The notes beneath the pieces were generated by a model. That model saw only the letters and a program-made list of their open reading frames with translations. It had not been told where the DNA came from and did no database searches. This document shows positions 12,165 to 20,815 of a DNA stretch of 41,275 nt, piece by piece; position 1 is the stretch's first letter, and each line of letters starts with the position of its first letter. The DNA comes from a virus, in IMG/VR virus record IMGVR_UViG_3300025293_000008, positions 1 to 41,275 of that record; one strand, given 5' to 3'. The translations under genes were made by a program, and so were the position numbers.

Positions 12165-12380
12165 ATGGCGTGGTGGACGAATCCTGACGATCTGCGGTAT
12201 CGGGTGATCGAAATGGGGAGCAAGGCGCTCCCGATTGTCCTGCTCTATGTGATGACCAGCGGCGTCAGCCAATGGCACACCAACAGCGTCTTCGACGGCA
12301 ATGAAATCCAGAATATTCTCCAGGGGATTCCCGTCATTGGCGGGGGCTATGCCCTGATGAAGTGGTGGAAGATCGTCTAA
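12165..12380 (+). CDS. Small membrane protein, holin-like or packaging-associated
   Basis: A 71-residue protein: MAWWTNPDDLRYRVIEMGSK, then a hydrophobic helix (ALPIVLLYVMTSGV), an amphipathic stretch with NEIQNILQG, and a second hydrophobic part IPVIGGGYALMKWW. One or two membrane passes. ATG at 12165 has GGAG eight bases upstream. Its stop shares a base with the next start (TAATG). A holin role is possible but a better lysis cassette exists at 37893-39265. Confidence 0.55.
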   Translation: MAWWTNPDDLRYRVIEMGSKALPIVLLYVMTSGVSQWHTNSVFDGNEIQNILQGIPVIGGGYALMKWWKIV

Positions 12381-12709
12381 TGGCAACCTGGGAGAATTGG
12401 GTCCCGCAACCAGAAAGGACACGTATGGGCAAACCATGGCAACCCGTCAAACAACGCTGGAAAACAGGGTATGGACGCGAGGGAGCGTTAGCGCGACTCA
12501 AGAAAAAATCAAAGAAGATTATGGGGTCCTTCTGGTACCCCAAACCGGACTACGTGGGTCGAGGTCGTGGCACGTTAAGTATTACGATTAAAGGATATAA
12601 ACAGAATTTTATGATGCTGGATAATCCAAAGACAGAGAAGAAATCACCGGATTATGTCTTTGTGGCGCTCGGTAAACCGAAACGAGATACATGGCGAATG
12701 GAGACGTGA
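12380..12709 (+). CDS. Late paralogue of the SSB-tailed protein, tail absent
   Basis: A 109-residue protein whose C-terminal half parallels the protein at 2306-2578: KKIMGSFWYPKP versus SQFVGALWKPRK, GTLSITIKGYKQ versus GKVEMTVNGWTQ, and PKTEKKSPDYVF versus EKKTEEKHPHYR. It has a basic N-terminal half (GKPWQPVKQRWKTGY, LARLKKKSKK) and lacks the acidic DDDIPF tail. A basic nucleic-acid-binding protein is likely. TAATG coupling with the previous gene sets the start; ATG at 12425 is an alternative. It is expressed from the opposite strand to its paralogue. Confidence 0.55.
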   Translation: MATWENWVPQPERTRMGKPWQPVKQRWKTGYGREGALARLKKKSKKIMGSFWYPKPDYVGRGRGTLSITIKGYKQNFMMLDNPKTEKKSPDYVFVALGKPKRDTWRMET

Positions 12710-12849
12710 CCAGCGCGTGGATGAGTTGGCTGGCGCTGGCGGATATTATTGTTTTGATTCTGGTCATGGGCCTCCATGCGTCGATGCGGCGGGATGGGAC
12801 CTACTGGTGGAATCCCCCGACGCCAGACTGGAAGGACTCGGATGGGTAA
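12691..12849 (+). CDS. 52-residue single-pass membrane protein
   Basis: The frame reads MANGDVTSAWMSWLALADII, continues as a hydrophobic helix (VLILVMGLH) and ends in a hydrophilic TYWWNPPTPDWKDSDG tail. It overlaps its neighbours on both sides, by 19 and 8 bases. GTG at 12706, in a GTGA overlap with the previous stop, is an alternative start. Function unknown. Confidence 0.5.
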   Translation: MANGDVTSAWMSWLALADIIVLILVMGLHASMRRDGTYWWNPPTPDWKDSDG

Positions 12850-12985
12850 GCTGGAGATACCGGATGTGGTGGCGGTGGGCTGTGTCTGCCTGCTGGTCGG
12901 GTTTGTGATCGGGCTGGTCATCTTTCACTATGCGTTTCCGTGTCCCGTGGACATGACGCCGGAGTATCTGAAGAATCATGGATGA
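12842..12985 (+). CDS. 47-residue single-pass membrane protein
   Basis: The frame MGKLEIPDVVAVGCVCLLVG continues through one membrane helix (FVIGLVIFHYAF) to a short tail CPVDMTPEYLKNHG. Start ATG at 12842 overlaps the previous gene by 8 bases, and its stop overlaps the terminase small subunit start by 8. Third tiny membrane gene in this run. Function unknown. Confidence 0.55.
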   Translation: MGKLEIPDVVAVGCVCLLVGFVIGLVIFHYAFPCPVDMTPEYLKNHG

Positions 12986-13517
12986 CGCACGACGATGTAC
13001 GGCGAAAAGCCGTCGATCTGGTAAGCAGTGTAAAAACGCGTCAATTATAGGGGGGCATGTCTGTCGCTTTCATGGCGGCGGTGCGCCGCAGGTGAAACGG
13101 AAAGCCAAGGAACGGCTGGAAGATCTGATTGACCCCGACCGCGCCCTACGGGAAGCCGCGAAACTCGCCTATTCCAATATTCAGGATGTGCTGGACGACA
13201 ACGGGAACGTGCGTCCCATCAAGGACTGGCCACGGGAACTGGCCGCGGCGGTCAGTTCGATTGATATTACGAAGAAAAATTTGACGGCAGGCGACGGCAA
13301 GCAGGAAGATGTGGTGCGGGTGCGTCTGTGGGATAAACCGTCCAATCTGACCCTCTTGTTTAAACATTTAAACCTCCTCACCGAACGCCTCCACCTCTCA
13401 GCGGATAAGGAAATTCTAGATCGGCTGATGTCGGCACGCCAGCGGTTGACGGATCAACCTGCGATTGAGGTGGAAATCGTGCCGGAGGACGACAAGGAGC
13501 GTGCCTTATCCTCCTGA
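12978..13517 (+). CDS. terS: Terminase small subunit
   Basis: A 179-residue protein with the N-terminal pattern RCTAKSRRSGKQCKNASIIGG and VCRFHGGGAPQVKRKAKERL, found at the start of many phage small terminases, then helices (ALREAAKLAYSNIQDVLDD) and a C-terminal part. It would recognise the packaging site and load the large subunit. It lies two genes before the large subunit, which supports the call. The N-terminal Cys/His residues may bind zinc. ATG at 12978 overlaps the previous small gene by 8 bases. Confidence 0.75.
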   Translation: MDDARRCTAKSRRSGKQCKNASIIGGHVCRFHGGGAPQVKRKAKERLEDLIDPDRALREAAKLAYSNIQDVLDDNGNVRPIKDWPRELAAAVSSIDITKKNLTAGDGKQEDVVRVRLWDKPSNLTLLFKHLNLLTERLHLSADKEILDRLMSARQRLTDQPAIEVEIVPEDDKERALSS

Positions 13518-13752
13518 TGGACAGGCCTATAAACGACTCGCCCAGGCGGTGTTGCTGGCGGCAGTGCGGGATGCCGATCTCTGGAAGATCGACAATCGGG
13601 TAGGAAAATCCGTGAATACGACACCGGATCGTCAGGTCTTTATGGCGCGACAGTTTCTCGTCACGGAAGAAGAGTGCGGGGGCTGGTGTATGCTGGCCGG
13701 ATTCGATCCGACACTTTTTACGGTGCGGATGAAAGCGAAAATAGCCTCCTAA
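13501..13752 (+). CDS. Hypothetical protein between terminase subunits
   Basis: An 83-residue protein: VPYPPDGQAYKRLAQAVLLAAVRDADLW, then RQFLVTEEECGGWCMLAGFDPTLFTVRMKAKI. It is conserved in style with small proteins next to phage terminases, but its role is unknown. GTG at 13501 is the most likely start, with AAGGAG only one base upstream, an unusually short spacing; it overlaps TerS by 17 bases. Its stop shares a base with the TerL start (TAATG). The protein has two cysteines in EECGGWC that could bind metal. Confidence 0.5.
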   Translation: MPYPPDGQAYKRLAQAVLLAAVRDADLWKIDNRVGKSVNTTPDRQVFMARQFLVTEEECGGWCMLAGFDPTLFTVRMKAKIAS

Positions 13753-15242
13753 TGAAACAGTCTGCCCAGGAAGCGCTGGCTGAAGAAGTCGCCAAGTGCT
13801 ATCACGACCCCCTTCGCTTTGTGCAGATGATGTATCCGTGGGGAGAACCGGGGTTTCTCCAGCCGTATGACGGACCTGATGTCTGGCAGCGTAAGTTTTT
13901 AGTCGATCTTGGAAAGATGGTACGTCAGCGTAAGTTTACAGGCCAGCATCCAGTGCCTCCTATACGCATGGGCGTCAGTTCCGGTCATGGGATTGGGAAA
14001 TCTACTATGGTGGCATGGATTGTCAACTGGATTATGTCCACCCGTCCCCATGCCAAAGGCACGATTACCGCGAATACCTTTACGCAGTTGCGGGATAAAA
14101 GCTGGGCGTCGATTCAGCGTTGGACCAAGATGTCCCTGACCCGTGACTGGTTTACCGTCACCAGCGACCGGATGTATCACACCAATTATAAGGATTCCTG
14201 GTTCTGTTCCGCCCAAAGCTGCAAGGAAGAGAACTCCGAAGCGTTTTCGGGTCAGCACGCGGCTGATTCGACATCGTTCTATATTGTCGATGAAAGCAGT
14301 GCGGTCCCGGATAAGATTTTCGAGGTCGCGGAAGGGGGCTTGACGGACGGGGAGCCGATGATTTTTGTCTTTGGCAATCCCACGCGGTCTACCGGGGCCT
14401 TTCACCGTATTTGCTTTGGGTCGCTGAGAAAACGCTGGCAGAGTGTAATGATTGACAGTCGGGAATGCCGATTTACCAATAAGGCGCAATTGAAGGAATG
14501 GGCTGATGATTATGGGGAAGAATCGGACTTCTATCGGGTGCGTGTCCGGGGACTGCCTCCGGCGGCGTCTGATCTCCAATTTATCAGCAGTGATTTGGTC
14601 TATCACGCCCAACAACGCGAAGCGATGAGTTTGCGTGATGAACCCTTGGTCTGTGGGTTGGATGTCGCACGGGGCGGGGACGACCATTCGGTGTTTCGCT
14701 TTCGGTGTGGACAGGATGCGCGAAGTATTCCTCCGATTCGACTGGCGGGAGGAGAAACCCGCGACACGATGCGCTTGGTGACACTGGCGGCGGATGTGCT
14801 GGATCGGGACTTTGATGGGAGGCGACTTGGCACGATGTTCGTGGATGGCACGGGGATTGGCGGTCCGATTGTGGACAGATTACGGCAGTTAGGACACAAA
14901 AATGTCGTTGAAGTGCAATTCGGTGCAAAAAGTCCTTCGACAAAGTTTGCAAATATGCGAAGTTATATGTGGGGGAAGTGTCGGGACTGGCTGGCACGCG
15001 GTGCAATTGATAAAACTCCCCGCCTGGAATACGATTTAACGGGACCCGGTTATAAGCATAATGGGCGCGATCAGGTGATTCTGGAGTCCAAAGAGCAGAT
15101 GAAAGGGCGTGGCATCGATTCGCCCGATGACGGAGATGCGTTAGCGCTGACCTTTGCGGCATCGACGGTCTTGAGAAATGTACCCTTTTTACATCGCCAG
15201 GTAACGAAAGCGACTGGTTGGCGAAGCTGGATGAGTCAATAA
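13752..15242 (+). CDS. terL: Terminase large subunit
   Basis: A 496-residue packaging motor. The ATPase part has Walker A SSGHGIGKST (77-86), Walker B FYIVDES (176-182, D180/E181) and the coupling motif GNPT (208-211). The C-terminal RNase H-like nuclease has DVARGGDD (D304), FVDGTG (D365) and DDGDA (D459/D460/D462). All catalytic residues are present and the length is normal. It cuts concatemers and pumps DNA into proheads through the portal encoded next. ATG at 13752 shares a base with the previous stop; a longer reading from 13674 is out of place. Confidence 0.95.
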   Translation: MKQSAQEALAEEVAKCYHDPLRFVQMMYPWGEPGFLQPYDGPDVWQRKFLVDLGKMVRQRKFTGQHPVPPIRMGVSSGHGIGKSTMVAWIVNWIMSTRPHAKGTITANTFTQLRDKSWASIQRWTKMSLTRDWFTVTSDRMYHTNYKDSWFCSAQSCKEENSEAFSGQHAADSTSFYIVDESSAVPDKIFEVAEGGLTDGEPMIFVFGNPTRSTGAFHRICFGSLRKRWQSVMIDSRECRFTNKAQLKEWADDYGEESDFYRVRVRGLPPAASDLQFISSDLVYHAQQREAMSLRDEPLVCGLDVARGGDDHSVFRFRCGQDARSIPPIRLAGGETRDTMRLVTLAADVLDRDFDGRRLGTMFVDGTGIGGPIVDRLRQLGHKNVVEVQFGAKSPSTKFANMRSYMWGKCRDWLARGAIDKTPRLEYDLTGPGYKHNGRDQVILESKEQMKGRGIDSPDDGDALALTFAASTVLRNVPFLHRQVTKATGWRSWMSQ

Positions 15243-15244
15243 TT

Positions 15245-17452
15245 ATGGCTGTACAAAACCGTGAAAAATCCCAAAACTTTATGAATGAAGCGTTGGAACG
15301 CTGGCGTATTTGCGACAATGCTGAAACGGAGTTTCGTATTCAGGGAGAAGAAGATCTTAAATTCTTAAATTTAGAACAATGGGATCAAGATGTCTTAAAA
15401 AAACGGAATGATCGTCCGTCGTTGGTGATTGATCAGATCGGGGAACCCTTTCGGCAGTTGATTGGACGCCAAAAAGCAGCGAAACCTAGTCTATTGGCCG
15501 TTCCTGTCGATTCGGGTGCAGATGTGGATACGGCTGAAGTGTTTCAGGGGCTGATTCGACAGATTGAAAATAAGGGCCATGCCAAAACTGCACGGGATGA
15601 AGCGTTCAAAAACGCTGTTGCCGTGGGGTTTGGTTATTATCGCATTGTGACGGAATATGAAAATGAAGATGATGAAGCAGCGCCGTTAAATGTGATGTTT
15701 GACCAGAGCATTAAATATCAGCCGATTGAAAATCCGATGTCGGTCTTTCGTGATCCTGCTTGTCCTCTCCATGAGCCGGAAAAGTGCCGCTTTGTGTTTG
15801 TGATTGAGAATTTGCCAAAATCTGAATTTGAGCGACGATATCCCGATAAAATTGCGACCAGTGAGGCGGCGTTTCAGGCGACGGGTCTTGAGATGCCTGA
15901 TTGGTATGATGCCAAAGAAGACACAGTCCGAGTCGCTGATTATTTTTATATCGAAGAGGTGGAAGGACCGGAAGTGGTCCTTATTCGGACACCAGAAAAT
16001 CAGGAAATTAGTGTGGCGGCTGATATGGTGCCTGAAGGTTTTGAGGTAATTCAGCGCCGACGATTACAGAAACGGGTGGTCCGGCAGGCCAAAATTAGCG
16101 GGGCTGAAATTCTAGAAGGAAATGAGACTTTAACAGCAGGGCGTATTTGGCCTGGTCGATTTATTCCAGTGATTCCGATTTGGGGGGAATCTTTGGTGGT
16201 CGAGGGGCGGCGTCGATTACGGGGCATGGTACGTGCAGCACGCGATCCCCAGCGAATGTATAACTATCAGTGTTCTGAGTTAGTCTATGAATTGGCCTTG
16301 AGTCCGAAATCCAAGGTTTTGGCATCCATTGAGGCGATGGAGGGTGTTGAACCCTTGTGGGAAAAGGCGGCGGCTCAGGCATTTCCCGCCTTGCTGACGA
16401 AAGCATATGATGCGGAAGGCCGAGCGTTACCGCCTCCGACCGTCGCCCAATTTACCGATCCCAACAAGATTCAAGCACTTGTTGTCGCCATTAACCAGCA
16501 TAAGTCCGATCTCCGAACGACGACGGGCTGGTATGACGCGACCGACCCGAATCGACGCGGAGCTGATCAGAGTGGTAAGGCGATTTTGGCACGCAAAGAA
16601 TCTCAGGCTGAAGGCAATACGAATTACCATGAAAACTTTGGCGAAGCGCTCATTTATGAGGGGATGGTCTTACTGGATTTAATTCCCAAGATTTATACCC
16701 GTCCAGGACGGGTGATTCGCTTGGCGGGATTGGAAGATGATACGCAATCCAAGATGAAAACCTTGGGTGATCAGTATCAGGGAAAAAGTGGAGTCAGTCG
16801 TATTTACGAGTGGGGCGCTGGGAAGTATGACGTGGTGGTGACAATTGGGGCGTCCTATGTGACGCGCCGTCAGGAAGCTGCAGCGTGGCAAATGGATCTG
16901 ATGAAGGTCTTACCTCCGCAGATGGCGGCTGCGATGGCTCCTTTGGCGGTCAAGAATTTAGATGGTCCGGGGAATCGGGAGATTTCTGAGCGCTTAAATG
17001 CGACGTTACCGCCGAAGTTACAGGGTGATCAGGAAGAGACGCAGTTGCCTCCAGAAGTGCGACAGCGTTTAGAACAGGCGCAAGAGATGATTCAGCAGTT
17101 GTCCCAGCGCGTTTCCCAGTTAAGTGGCAGCATTGAAATGGATGAGGTGAAGGCGCAGAAAGAATTGGCCCGGACTAGAGAATCGGATCAGACCAAGGAG
17201 CGTGTCGCCAGGATTGCGGCGGAAACAGAAATTGCGCGAACGCGGATGGAACTGATTAAGGAATTGATGAAAATGGATGCGGATGGATCACAGTTGCTGG
17301 CTCAGGAAGAAACAAAGCGGCTCTTAAAGCTGGCTGATCTAGAGGTAGCGTCACAAACGGCTCCCATGCCGCGTACACCCAGTCCATCACCACAACGACC
17401 TCGACCATCAAGACCGGGGATGGCGCGGCCCCCGCGTCCTCCACAACGCTAG
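15245..17452 (+). CDS. Portal protein, P22-like
   Basis: A 735-residue protein of the P22 gp1 family type: an N-terminal MNEALERWRICDNAETE and FLNLEQWDQDV, then RPSLVIDQIGEPFRQLIGRQ, the wing/stem region with NPMSVFRDPACPLHEP, RRLRGMVRAARDPQRMYNYQ, and a long helical barrel-like C-terminus with KAQKELARTRESDQTKE, ending in a Pro/Arg-rich tail. It forms the dodecameric vertex that holds TerL during packaging and the tail afterwards. ATG at 15245 follows the TerL stop by two bases; TTG at 15218 is possible. The coding style is A+T-richer than that of the preceding genes. Confidence 0.9.
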   Translation: MAVQNREKSQNFMNEALERWRICDNAETEFRIQGEEDLKFLNLEQWDQDVLKKRNDRPSLVIDQIGEPFRQLIGRQKAAKPSLLAVPVDSGADVDTAEVFQGLIRQIENKGHAKTARDEAFKNAVAVGFGYYRIVTEYENEDDEAAPLNVMFDQSIKYQPIENPMSVFRDPACPLHEPEKCRFVFVIENLPKSEFERRYPDKIATSEAAFQATGLEMPDWYDAKEDTVRVADYFYIEEVEGPEVVLIRTPENQEISVAADMVPEGFEVIQRRRLQKRVVRQAKISGAEILEGNETLTAGRIWPGRFIPVIPIWGESLVVEGRRRLRGMVRAARDPQRMYNYQCSELVYELALSPKSKVLASIEAMEGVEPLWEKAAAQAFPALLTKAYDAEGRALPPPTVAQFTDPNKIQALVVAINQHKSDLRTTTGWYDATDPNRRGADQSGKAILARKESQAEGNTNYHENFGEALIYEGMVLLDLIPKIYTRPGRVIRLAGLEDDTQSKMKTLGDQYQGKSGVSRIYEWGAGKYDVVVTIGASYVTRRQEAAAWQMDLMKVLPPQMAAAMAPLAVKNLDGPGNREISERLNATLPPKLQGDQEETQLPPEVRQRLEQAQEMIQQLSQRVSQLSGSIEMDEVKAQKELARTRESDQTKERVARIAAETEIARTRMELIKELMKMDADGSQLLAQEETKRLLKLADLEVASQTAPMPRTPSPSPQRPRPSRPGMARPPRPPQR

Positions 17453-17462
17453 GAATCGTATT

Positions 17463-17600
17463 ATGCCCTTACAATCCGGATCTAGCAGTCAGACGATTAG
17501 TGCCAATATTCGAGAGTTGATTCAGGCAGGATACGATCAGAAACAGGCGGTAGCCATTGCCTTGGATAAGGCGAAGTCATCAAAGAAACAGCGACAATAA
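17463..17600 (+). CDS. Small conserved virion-module protein
   Basis: A 45-residue protein: MPLQSGSSSQTISANIRELI, QAGYDQKQAVAIALDKA and a Lys/Gln-rich end. The pattern SGSS..TIS.NI.ELI..G...KQAVAIAL is met in many phage and metagenomic sequences next to portal genes. The role is not established. It is a separate frame directly after the portal stop. Confidence 0.7.
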   Translation: MPLQSGSSSQTISANIRELIQAGYDQKQAVAIALDKAKSSKKQRQ

Positions 17601-17649
17601 AATTACTGTTGAGATGTGTCTCTTTTATTTGTCATAGTGCGGAGGAGTT

Positions 17650-17709
17650 ATGCGGTATAAAAAAACAAAGAAACGTCCAAAACGGCCACCTATAGTTACT
17701 AAATATTGA
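17650..17709 (+). CDS. Possible 19-residue basic peptide
   Basis: An ATG with GGAGGAG directly upstream starts a 20-codon frame rich in Lys, Arg and Pro (RYKKTKKRPKRPP). The strong leader is the main evidence; too short for a family call. Could be a small DNA-binding or head-filling peptide. Confidence 0.4.
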   Translation: MRYKKTKKRPKRPPIVTKY

Positions 17710-17721
17710 GAGGATGTTGTA

Positions 17722-18210
17722 ATGTCATATTCATGGAATAAGAAGGGGAACCAGGCTAAACCACCTAAACCACCTGGTGGTAGACGGGGCGTGAAAATGG
17801 GTAAACCGCCTGCTAGTGGTAGACCCGGCGGGAAAATGGGCAAACCGCCTCGTCCAAGTGATTACGACATGGAAAATACTTTAAGGCAATCTGTTACTGA
17901 TCAAATTGAGGAGTTACGATCAATTGCGGCAGGCCTGGCGTCTGCTATGCAGGGATCAAGTCAAACTGATGCCGATATGGCTCAGCGTCAAGCCTTAGCC
18001 GCTGAAATGGCAGCGCGGCAGGGTGGAGCGCGTCCGAGTGATCGGGATGTACGACAGGGCTTTATGCCACCTGAACCTCCGCCATTACCGCAGGGTCCTG
18101 CGATTAATCCTGGGGCGATTCCTCCTCCGATGCCCACTCCTGAATCTGCAAGAGCCGAGAGAATGCGGAGAATTACGGCGATGGCTCGTAAACGACTTGG
18201 GATGAAGTAA
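17722..18210 (+). CDS. Proline/glycine-rich hypothetical virion protein
   Basis: A 162-residue protein with repeats of KPPKPPGGRRGVKMGKPP and GRPGGKMGKPP in the N-terminal third, a helical middle (VTDQIEELRSIAAGLASAMQ...DADMAQRQALAAEMAARQ), a Pro-rich linker (PPEPPPLPQGP) and a basic C-terminal helix. No named family. It lies between portal and scaffold and is likely a head-associated or chaperone protein. GAGAGGATG precedes the start at 17722. The repeat-bearing part is low complexity, and expansions may vary between strains. Confidence 0.6.
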   Translation: MSYSWNKKGNQAKPPKPPGGRRGVKMGKPPASGRPGGKMGKPPRPSDYDMENTLRQSVTDQIEELRSIAAGLASAMQGSSQTDADMAQRQALAAEMAARQGGARPSDRDVRQGFMPPEPPPLPQGPAINPGAIPPPMPTPESARAERMRRITAMARKRLGMK

Positions 18211-18216
18211 AGTTCT

Positions 18217-19068
18217 ATGCCTGGTCAACAGCTTCTTGATCGTTTAGGGATCTCTCAGCCGGATAATAATCCGCTTGCACAACCACGATTTGACGTGAGT
18301 GTGTTTGATCCTGGTTTAGAAGGCACTGCGAAGCGTGGTCTAAACACGTTAGCTGATTTATTCTTTGGTGCGACACCTCAAGAGCAGGCGATTAGTTATG
18401 CGATGGCGATGCTGCCTTTTGGATTGGTCGCTCGTCCAGCGGCGAAAGTTGCGAAGAAGGCTTACAAAGCTGTTAAGAGTAAGATTCCTAAATTATCAGC
18501 AAAAGCACGTGCTGCCCATCCCACATTGCCTGTCGAAGGGGGATGGGGGAATATTGGGAAGAGAAGCGCCAAAGAAGTCGAAGAAGGAACAAATATCATT
18601 GATACAAGAACGGGCGAGATTATTGGCGAAATCAATCCTTCTACAGGAAAAAAGACTTATCTGGTGAGTCGAACACAAAAGAAGCCGCCTGCACGGATGG
18701 AAGTCCACGGTCGCACTCAGTATGTAACGGAAGGCGATTTGCCTATTGAGGGTTTGGCGGCTTCTCGAAAAGAAGCAGCCTTGCGGAAATTAAATAGACA
18801 GAGAATGACTCGTCAGGAATACGCTATTAAGGCGAATCAGAAACGATTGGACAAGCTGCAAAAAAAAGCGGAAAAAACTCCGGGCACAGCCGCTTATAAC
18901 AGAAAACAGGCAGCGAAAAGAGAAGCAGCAGCCCGTCGGGCGAATGAAAAAGATCGTCTTCGAGAAGACCCAGGTCGTCTGAGGACACTTCCAGACTTGA
19001 AACCTGGCGAAGATTCAGTGGAATATGCTCGTAAACTGATGGATAAATTGAAAGTGTTTAAGGACTAA
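18217..19068 (+). CDS. Hypothetical virion-module protein, basic coiled coil
   Basis: A 283-residue protein. The N-terminal part has a hydrophobic stretch (ISYAMAMLPFGLVARPAAKV), then a basic segment, a small beta part (IDTRTGEIIGEINPSTGKKT), and a long basic alpha-helical end (NRQRMTRQEYAIKANQKRL, KQAAKREAAARRANEKDRL). It resembles minor head or ejection proteins in composition but no family is recognised. It follows the Pro-rich gene by 6 bases. A 110-base gap follows, with no gene seen in it. Confidence 0.55.
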   Translation: MPGQQLLDRLGISQPDNNPLAQPRFDVSVFDPGLEGTAKRGLNTLADLFFGATPQEQAISYAMAMLPFGLVARPAAKVAKKAYKAVKSKIPKLSAKARAAHPTLPVEGGWGNIGKRSAKEVEEGTNIIDTRTGEIIGEINPSTGKKTYLVSRTQKKPPARMEVHGRTQYVTEGDLPIEGLAASRKEAALRKLNRQRMTRQEYAIKANQKRLDKLQKKAEKTPGTAAYNRKQAAKREAAARRANEKDRLREDPGRLRTLPDLKPGEDSVEYARKLMDKLKVFKD

Positions 19069-19178
19069 TAGCTTGGAAGGGCAACAGCAGGCGCGGCACA
19101 TGCAGGCCACTGTGTGAACCCTGAAACTGAAGAGGCAGGTGACACGACCCCTTCTGAGCTTTTTTAAAGGACTTAATC

Positions 19179-19724
19179 ATGCCAAGCAAAATACGCAAAG
19201 CTGGTGGAGCGAAAATACGCAAATATCCGGTTAGACCCTATAAAAAGCCTGATCTCAGCAAGGGTCCGACTCCTCCTATTGCTCCAAAAGAGTTTAGGGA
19301 AGAACCGCTTGATACTGGTCAAAAATATCTATTAGCAAAGGATGTGGGATCACGAAAAGTAGATAAGAGGACATTACCGTCTGGCGGCTTTGCGCAAACC
19401 ATACGACGACGGGACTCGGAGCAAGATAATATCAAGGCGATCCGCGAAGTCGATGTTTGGAGGGCTTCTCCAGGTCGAAAAGATGACGAGTTGAGAAGAC
19501 GCGATAGAGAGAATCGGATGAGTCCAACTCAGAGGGTTGATCGGCGGAAGAAAGAACAAAAAGAAAGAGAACGAGAAGCCGCTGCTAGGGCTAAACAGGC
19601 AGAACGTACTAGAGCGTGGAGGGCAGAACGTCAAGAATCACGTCAGCGTCAACGTGAGGCTGAACAGGAAGTGGAAGAAAGAAACCGAGCGTTTCGTGAA
19701 AAGATGAAAGGTCGGAAACAGTAG
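19179..19724 (+). CDS. Highly charged coiled-coil virion-module protein
   Basis: A 181-residue protein: basic N-terminus MPSKIRKAGGAKIRKYP, Pro-rich linker, then a long charged helix (QRVDRRKKEQKEREREAAAR and following) rich in Arg, Glu and Lys. No family recognised. Placed just before the scaffold, it may be a scaffold-associated or DNA-condensing head protein. The leader is AAAGGAC at moderate distance from the start at 19179. Confidence 0.5.
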   Translation: MPSKIRKAGGAKIRKYPVRPYKKPDLSKGPTPPIAPKEFREEPLDTGQKYLLAKDVGSRKVDKRTLPSGGFAQTIRRRDSEQDNIKAIREVDVWRASPGRKDDELRRRDRENRMSPTQRVDRRKKEQKEREREAAARAKQAERTRAWRAERQESRQRQREAEQEVEERNRAFREKMKGRKQ

Positions 19725-19771
19725 TATGATGGTGTCGCACCGACCACAATGAGGTGCGGGAAAGAGAAACA

Positions 19772-20791
19772 ATGGCTCCTGAAATAGAAGAAACCACGCA
19801 AGACGCAGTTGAAACCACGCCAGAGGCTCCTCCGGTTGCCCCGGAAGAGACGGGGGCAGAACCTTTTGAAGTTCCTGTTAGTGTTTTAGCTGAATTTCGG
19901 GCTGCACGTAAGGCTGAACGGGAAGGAGAATTGGTTGAAGAGGAGGCTCCTTCAGAGTCGGTAGCGCCGCAGGCCGATGGTGATTCGACCGAGGAACCTG
20001 CGGTTGAAGTCGAGAATCAACTCCTTGATCCTGATACTGGAGAGGTGCTGGATCGACGAACGCGATCTGCAAAACGGATTGAAGCATTATTACGAGAACG
20101 TAAAGAATTACGTCAGCAATTAGTTGACCAGAATACTGTGTCTCAGGAATCGGTTTCGGAACCGGTTGCCGAGGAGATTCCACAGGAACCAGAAGCACCT
20201 CCTGAGTTGTCTGAGTTTGCTCAGGAGAAAGATCCTTATGAGGCATTTTCAGCGGCGACAGCCCGGTGGCACGCCCGTGAGGAATTTAGAAAACAAGCAG
20301 AACTTCAAGCTACGGCGGATCGTACCGCGCACGTAGAGGCCAGTGTCCAGCAGGCACAGTCTGATTGGGATGGCAAATTAGACGAGGTACGTAAACGATT
20401 GCCCGATTTCGACCAGGCATATACCGCAATGTATGAAACGCTGCCGTCCGATGGCAAGCAGCGGCCTTTGGTTGAAACTTTGTTAACGTCGCCCATCGGT
20501 CATGAAATGGCTTACTATTTGGGTAAAAATCCTAAAGTAACCCATGACTTATATAATAAGCCTACGCTCAAGGCGCATATCCGAGCGATTGGAAAATTAG
20601 AAGCGCAGGTTGAGATGGCTCTTCATGCAGTCAATAATCAATCTGCATCCTCTACTTCCGTAGGCACGCCAGCACCACCAATAAATCCGGTGGGGGGTGG
20701 GTCTACACCCACAACTTATAACAGTCAAACAGCTTCACTCGCACAATTTCGTAAACGGCATGGCGTGCGTGGAGGTCGTCGGAGTGTTTAA
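19772..20791 (+). CDS. Scaffold protein (putative)
   Basis: A 339-residue, strongly acidic protein with Glu/Pro/Thr/Val-rich low complexity in the first 120 residues, then helices (SAKRIEALLRERKELRQQL, VEASVQQAQSDWDGKLDEV) and a basic end AQFRKRHGVRGGRR. This composition and the place right before the coat protein are typical of P22-like scaffolds, whose basic C-terminal helix-turn-helix binds coat. ATG at 19772 is chosen because it opens MAPEIEE; an ATG at 19754 is an alternative. It should be absent from mature virions. Confidence 0.75.
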   Translation: MAPEIEETTQDAVETTPEAPPVAPEETGAEPFEVPVSVLAEFRAARKAEREGELVEEEAPSESVAPQADGDSTEEPAVEVENQLLDPDTGEVLDRRTRSAKRIEALLRERKELRQQLVDQNTVSQESVSEPVAEEIPQEPEAPPELSEFAQEKDPYEAFSAATARWHAREEFRKQAELQATADRTAHVEASVQQAQSDWDGKLDEVRKRLPDFDQAYTAMYETLPSDGKQRPLVETLLTSPIGHEMAYYLGKNPKVTHDLYNKPTLKAHIRAIGKLEAQVEMALHAVNNQSASSTSVGTPAPPINPVGGGSTPTTYNSQTASLAQFRKRHGVRGGRRSV

Positions 20792-20815
20792 GTGGGATTT
20801 TTATAAAGGTAAGTG

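Noticed and set aside
13899-14687. Long minus-strand open frame (262 codons) inside the large terminase gene
   Set aside because: It is the antisense shadow of a gene with clear Walker and nuclease motifs; no leader or family pattern supports it. The same holds for 30427-31146 and 14584-15318.
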